From NCBI GenBank assembly GCA_023262965.1, contig JALQXX010000010.1, forward strand, positions 1 through 41,597: 41,597 bases of DNA. Direction: 5' to 3'. The DNA is from Candidatus Marinamargulisbacteria bacterium. GTDB taxonomy: Bacteria > Margulisbacteria > Marinamargulisbacteria > UBA817. This document shows, piece after piece, positions 39,033 to 41,597 of this stretch. The notes beneath the pieces are model-generated. The model made no database searches. It was not told the origin of the DNA and was given only the letters and a program-made list of their open reading frames with translations. How positions within the stretch are numbered: the first letter of the stretch is position 1; each line of letters opens with the position of its first letter. The position numbers and the translations under genes were made by a program.

Positions 39033-41597
39033 ATGATACGGATATGGCGATATATAGTGGTACTATTCGTGGCGATGGGAAGTGGGGGCGTTCGTGCGGA
39101 CATTCCGGCGGCATTGTCGTTTCCGGTGGTATTTGATGCCAATGAAATCACCATTAATGGGTATGAGACGGTGGTGGTACGGATTATTGGCCCCGACGGG
39201 GTGGTGCACAAAGCCGAATTGCCGGAGGTGTATTTTGAAAATAGTATGGCGACGATTGTGCTGGTCGATCCCGATGGAACGGTGTTTCAGCGAATACTGG
39301 ACGAGCCAATTTTGGACCTGCAAATAAGTGTTTATCAAAATAGCATTCGGTTTCCAATTGGATCGGTGCCCTATGTGATTCGTGCAGCGGAAGCCAATCG
39401 TGCCCGTCGCGTGGATCAGGCGGATTTTATAACATTTGATGAATTGGCCCGTGCTGTGGGCATTCGTACGGCATCGCCCAAGGTGTCATTGGATGTGAAT
39501 GGGGGACTAACCGTCAGCGATCGGCTGCCAACCGATACGCCATCCAATGGGGTCATTTATTGGGACGGTAATCGCAATCAATTTTGGGCGTATCAAAACA
39601 ATGCGTGGGCCTCCATGTCATGGATTCCCGAGGTGGATCAGCGCAGTAAGTGGGTACTTTCGCAGGATCCAAACACGATTTACACCCCCTATCATGTGGG
39701 AATCGGGATGTCGCCGGGATCGTATGCCCTGGCCATCCAAGGGAATGCGCAGGTGACCGATGAGGCAACCATTCAAGGAAACGCGCTTATAACCACGCGC
39801 ATTGATATCACGTCGGATGTGGGATTGAATGCGCAGGGTCAGGTGCGTGCCACCGATATTGGCCTTACAACACCCGAAAATGTATGGGATGCTGCGGGCA
39901 ATCTCACCTTTAGTGGGGTCTTAATGGGCGATGGTCAAGGGCTCACCAACTTAAATGATTTTGATGATGGCGCATTTGATACCCCTCATTTTGCGGCGGA
40001 TGAGGTGCTGGGAACAACCGATACGATTCAACTGGGTACGTTGACCGAGCGTCATTTGCAAGAAGGCGCATTGACGATTGCTCATGTGATGCCCGATACG
40101 GTGGATGGGGATCGTATTGGAAATGATGCGGTGGGGGCCGAGGCGGTTGCGGATGGGGCCATTCATACGCGGCATATGATGAAACGGCATATTACATCGG
40201 AGGACTTGGTATTTAATCAATTTCTGAAGCCCAAATTTCAGGATAAGGCCATTACCAGTGCTCATATTGTGGCGGGGCAGGTAACCGATGCGGTATTGAA
40301 GGCCGGGGCTATTTTAGGCGAGCATATTGTAACGGGGGCGGTGACATCCGAGGCCATTGTGGATGGGTCATTAACCGGTTCGCATATGGCCCTGGGGTCT
40401 ATTCCCGTTGATGCGTATCCGAAGGTGTTTGGGATGGCCCGTGGGGGGACCGGACTGAGTGCGATGGCGCCGCAAGCGGTGATGATATCGGATTCGGCGG
40501 GGACCTTGCAAACGGATTCTGCACGGTTGATGGTGGTGGATGGGGCATTGGGAATTGGTGGAGAACCCGAGCCGGGCAATCGGCTGTCTATACGGGGGGC
40601 AGGGGATGTGCGATGGGGGGTTGTTGCCGATGATGACGCCTTAGCCATTGCACGGTTTAAAAACAGTGTGGCGACATGGGATATGTACGCCAATTTGGTG
40701 GGATCATTTGCGATTGGCATCAATCAGGAAGGGACTGAAACGGCCCCTGTAATGACCATAACCGACAAAGGCTATGTGGGGTTTGGGAATGATCAGCCAA
40801 CGGAAGTGATGACGGTGGGGGGGCCATTGATTTTGGGGGCAGCGACTGACAATCCTCCACCCGGCACACTGTATTATGAAGATGGTCAATTTTGGGGCGT
40901 GGGAAATCAGCCAGTACCGTTGTCCGCCAGCACCATACAGCGACGATCGGTGGATGATAGGCCCCCGAATTCATCCACGGTATTGGCGTCGCATCAATCC
41001 AGGATTGCGGGCCTTCAGTTGCTGGTTGGGTCGGCAACATCCTCACGGATTTATGGTCAGGCGGTATCGGTGGATCAGGTGGGTCACAGTCGTGTAGAGG
41101 GGGCTTTTGCCAACGCCACACACCTGCGCAATACGCAAGCGACCGTTCATTATAGCGCCGCCCATTTTGTGAAAAATACCAGCCTAAAGGCGTATCAATC
41201 GGAGGCGGCTCATGTGTCCGATAGTCAGCTTATGTTAGCGGACTCCGGGGTGTATTTTGGGCGTGAAAATGATGGTTATTGGATGAATTCGATGGGGTAT
41301 CACAACCATCGGGTTGGGGGGAATGTTACGGGGTCTCGAATGGATTTTGTGTCCGATGCGATGATGGACTTGGATCAGAGTCAGCTGGTATTTTCAGAGC
41401 GAATTCAGGGACGTTTGGTAGGGTCTCAACTGGTATTTTCCTCGGGGATATCGGCCCACATGCAGCGGTCATCGCTACGGTTTTCAGAGGATAGTACGGT
41501 AGCGGTTCAGGATAGCTGGATTCACGGTGTGGTGGGCAGTCGGGTATCGGGCCGCGATCATACGATTATGGGGGGCTCGGATCATGGTATTTCGGGA
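39033..41597 (+). CDS. Large secreted repeat protein with decapeptide repeats and 15-residue beta-solenoid (3' end beyond window)
   Basis: An open frame of 855 codons runs to the right edge with no stop. The ATG at 39033 has GGAG 12 bases upstream, followed by a signal peptide (MIRIWRYIVVLFVAMGSGG, then VRA). Residues 30-330 are beta-rich and include GVIYWDGNRNQFWAYQNN. Residues 336-455 form twelve consecutive 10-residue repeats such as AITSAHIVAG, QVTDAVLKAG, AILGEHIVTG and AVTSEAIVDG. Next come tail-fibre-like motifs (ARGGTGLS, MVVDGALGIGG, LSIRG, DKGYVGFGNDQP). From about residue 678 to the edge the sequence has a strict 15-residue period (SQLVFSERIQGRLVG, SQLVFSSGISAHMQR, SSLRFSEDSTVAVQD), as in a beta-solenoid. 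It is probably a surface fibre or adhesin. It is divergent from groESL. Confidence 0.85.
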   Translation, partial: MIRIWRYIVVLFVAMGSGGVRADIPAALSFPVVFDANEITINGYETVVVRIIGPDGVVHKAELPEVYFENSMATIVLVDPDGTVFQRILDEPILDLQISVYQNSIRFPIGSVPYVIRAAEANRARRVDQADFITFDELARAVGIRTASPKVSLDVNGGLTVSDRLPTDTPSNGVIYWDGNRNQFWAYQNNAWASMSWIPEVDQRSKWVLSQDPNTIYTPYHVGIGMSPGSYALAIQGNAQVTDEATIQGNALITTRIDITSDVGLNAQGQVRATDIGLTTPENVWDAAGNLTFSGVLMGDGQGLTNLNDFDDGAFDTPHFAADEVLGTTDTIQLGTLTERHLQEGALTIAHVMPDTVDGDRIGNDAVGAEAVADGAIHTRHMMKRHITSEDLVFNQFLKPKFQDKAITSAHIVAGQVTDAVLKAGAILGEHIVTGAVTSEAIVDGSLTGSHMALGSIPVDAYPKVFGMARGGTGLSAMAPQAVMISDSAGTLQTDSARLMVVDGALGIGGEPEPGNRLSIRGAGDVRWGVVADDDALAIARFKNSVATWDMYANLVGSFAIGINQEGTETAPVMTITDKGYVGFGNDQPTEVMTVGGPLILGAATDNPPPGTLYYEDGQFWGVGNQPVPLSASTIQRRSVDDRPPNSSTVLASHQSRIAGLQLLVGSATSSRIYGQAVSVDQVGHSRVEGAFANATHLRNTQATVHYSAAHFVKNTSLKAYQSEAAHVSDSQLMLADSGVYFGRENDGYWMNSMGYHNHRVGGNVTGSRMDFVSDAMMDLDQSQLVFSERIQGRLVGSQLVFSSGISAHMQRSSLRFSEDSTVAVQDSWIHGVVGSRVSGRDHTIMGGSDHGISG

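Noticed and set aside
40262-40723. 153-codon minus-strand open frame, and similar ones at 39951-40265 and 40720-41121
   Set aside because: They are antisense to the secreted repeat protein, whose frame is open for 855 codons with a signal peptide and exact repeats.

Overview
The window looks like a chromosomal segment of a diderm (Gram-negative-type) bacterium. The grounds are an O-antigen-ligase-type polymerase, an ExbB/ExbD/TonB set, Lgt, flagellar-type export proteins FliH/FliI/FliJ, and groESL under a CIRCE operator. Base composition is near 48% GC, translation is standard, and Shine-Dalgarno sites of the AGGAGG type are frequent. Many genes show little similarity to well-studied phyla, and an SLH-domain envelope protein is present. 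A deep lineage such as the Margulisbacteria, relatives of Cyanobacteria, would fit, but that placement is a guess. I see no phage, plasmid, CRISPR or tRNA genes.

Layout. 1-4.5 kb (minus strand): an edge-truncated gene, a 30-bp tandem repeat, hflX, a TPR protein and a Wzy/WaaL-like membrane protein. 4.5-6.4 kb: a GT9-like glycosyltransferase (plus) convergent with a PLOD-type glycosyltransferase (minus), so this end has an envelope-polysaccharide flavour. 6.4-9.8 kb (plus): a strong promoter drives 23S and 5S rRNA with no 16S in front, which is a split rRNA operon. 9.9-15.3 kb (minus): an SLH-domain envelope protein, a large secreted protein, TonB-ExbD-ExbB, a LOG-family protein and RidA. 15.3-18.8 kb (minus): a heterodimeric ABC exporter with one degenerate ATP site.

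18.8-24.35 kb (minus): a tightly packed operon of eight genes. It begins with two roughly 100-residue helical proteins that resemble type III needle and inner-rod subunits in size and architecture. Four unrecognised proteins follow, then a divergent flagellar rod/hook (FlgE/F/G) homologue and a small helical, chaperone-sized protein. This is the best candidate for an undescribed system, probably a flagellar-derived or type III-like secretion apparatus. Its energising module (FliH, FliI, FliJ) may be the one at 31.1-33.6 kb.

24.4-31.1 kb (plus): an unknown 195-214-residue gene in the place where rimP is usually found, then nusA-infB-rbfA-nrnA-truB-ribF, a translation/RNA housekeeping operon. 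31.1-33.6 kb (minus): fliH-fliI-fliJ. 33.7-36.9 kb (plus): lgt, an unknown gene and ligA, translationally coupled. 36.9-38.9 kb (minus): groES-groEL with CIRCE; their terminator lies inside the 3' end of ligA. 39.0 kb to the right edge (plus): a large secreted repeat protein, absent from any closed-ORF list because it runs off the window. It holds twelve consecutive decapeptide repeats, tail-fibre-like motifs and a 15-residue periodic beta-solenoid.
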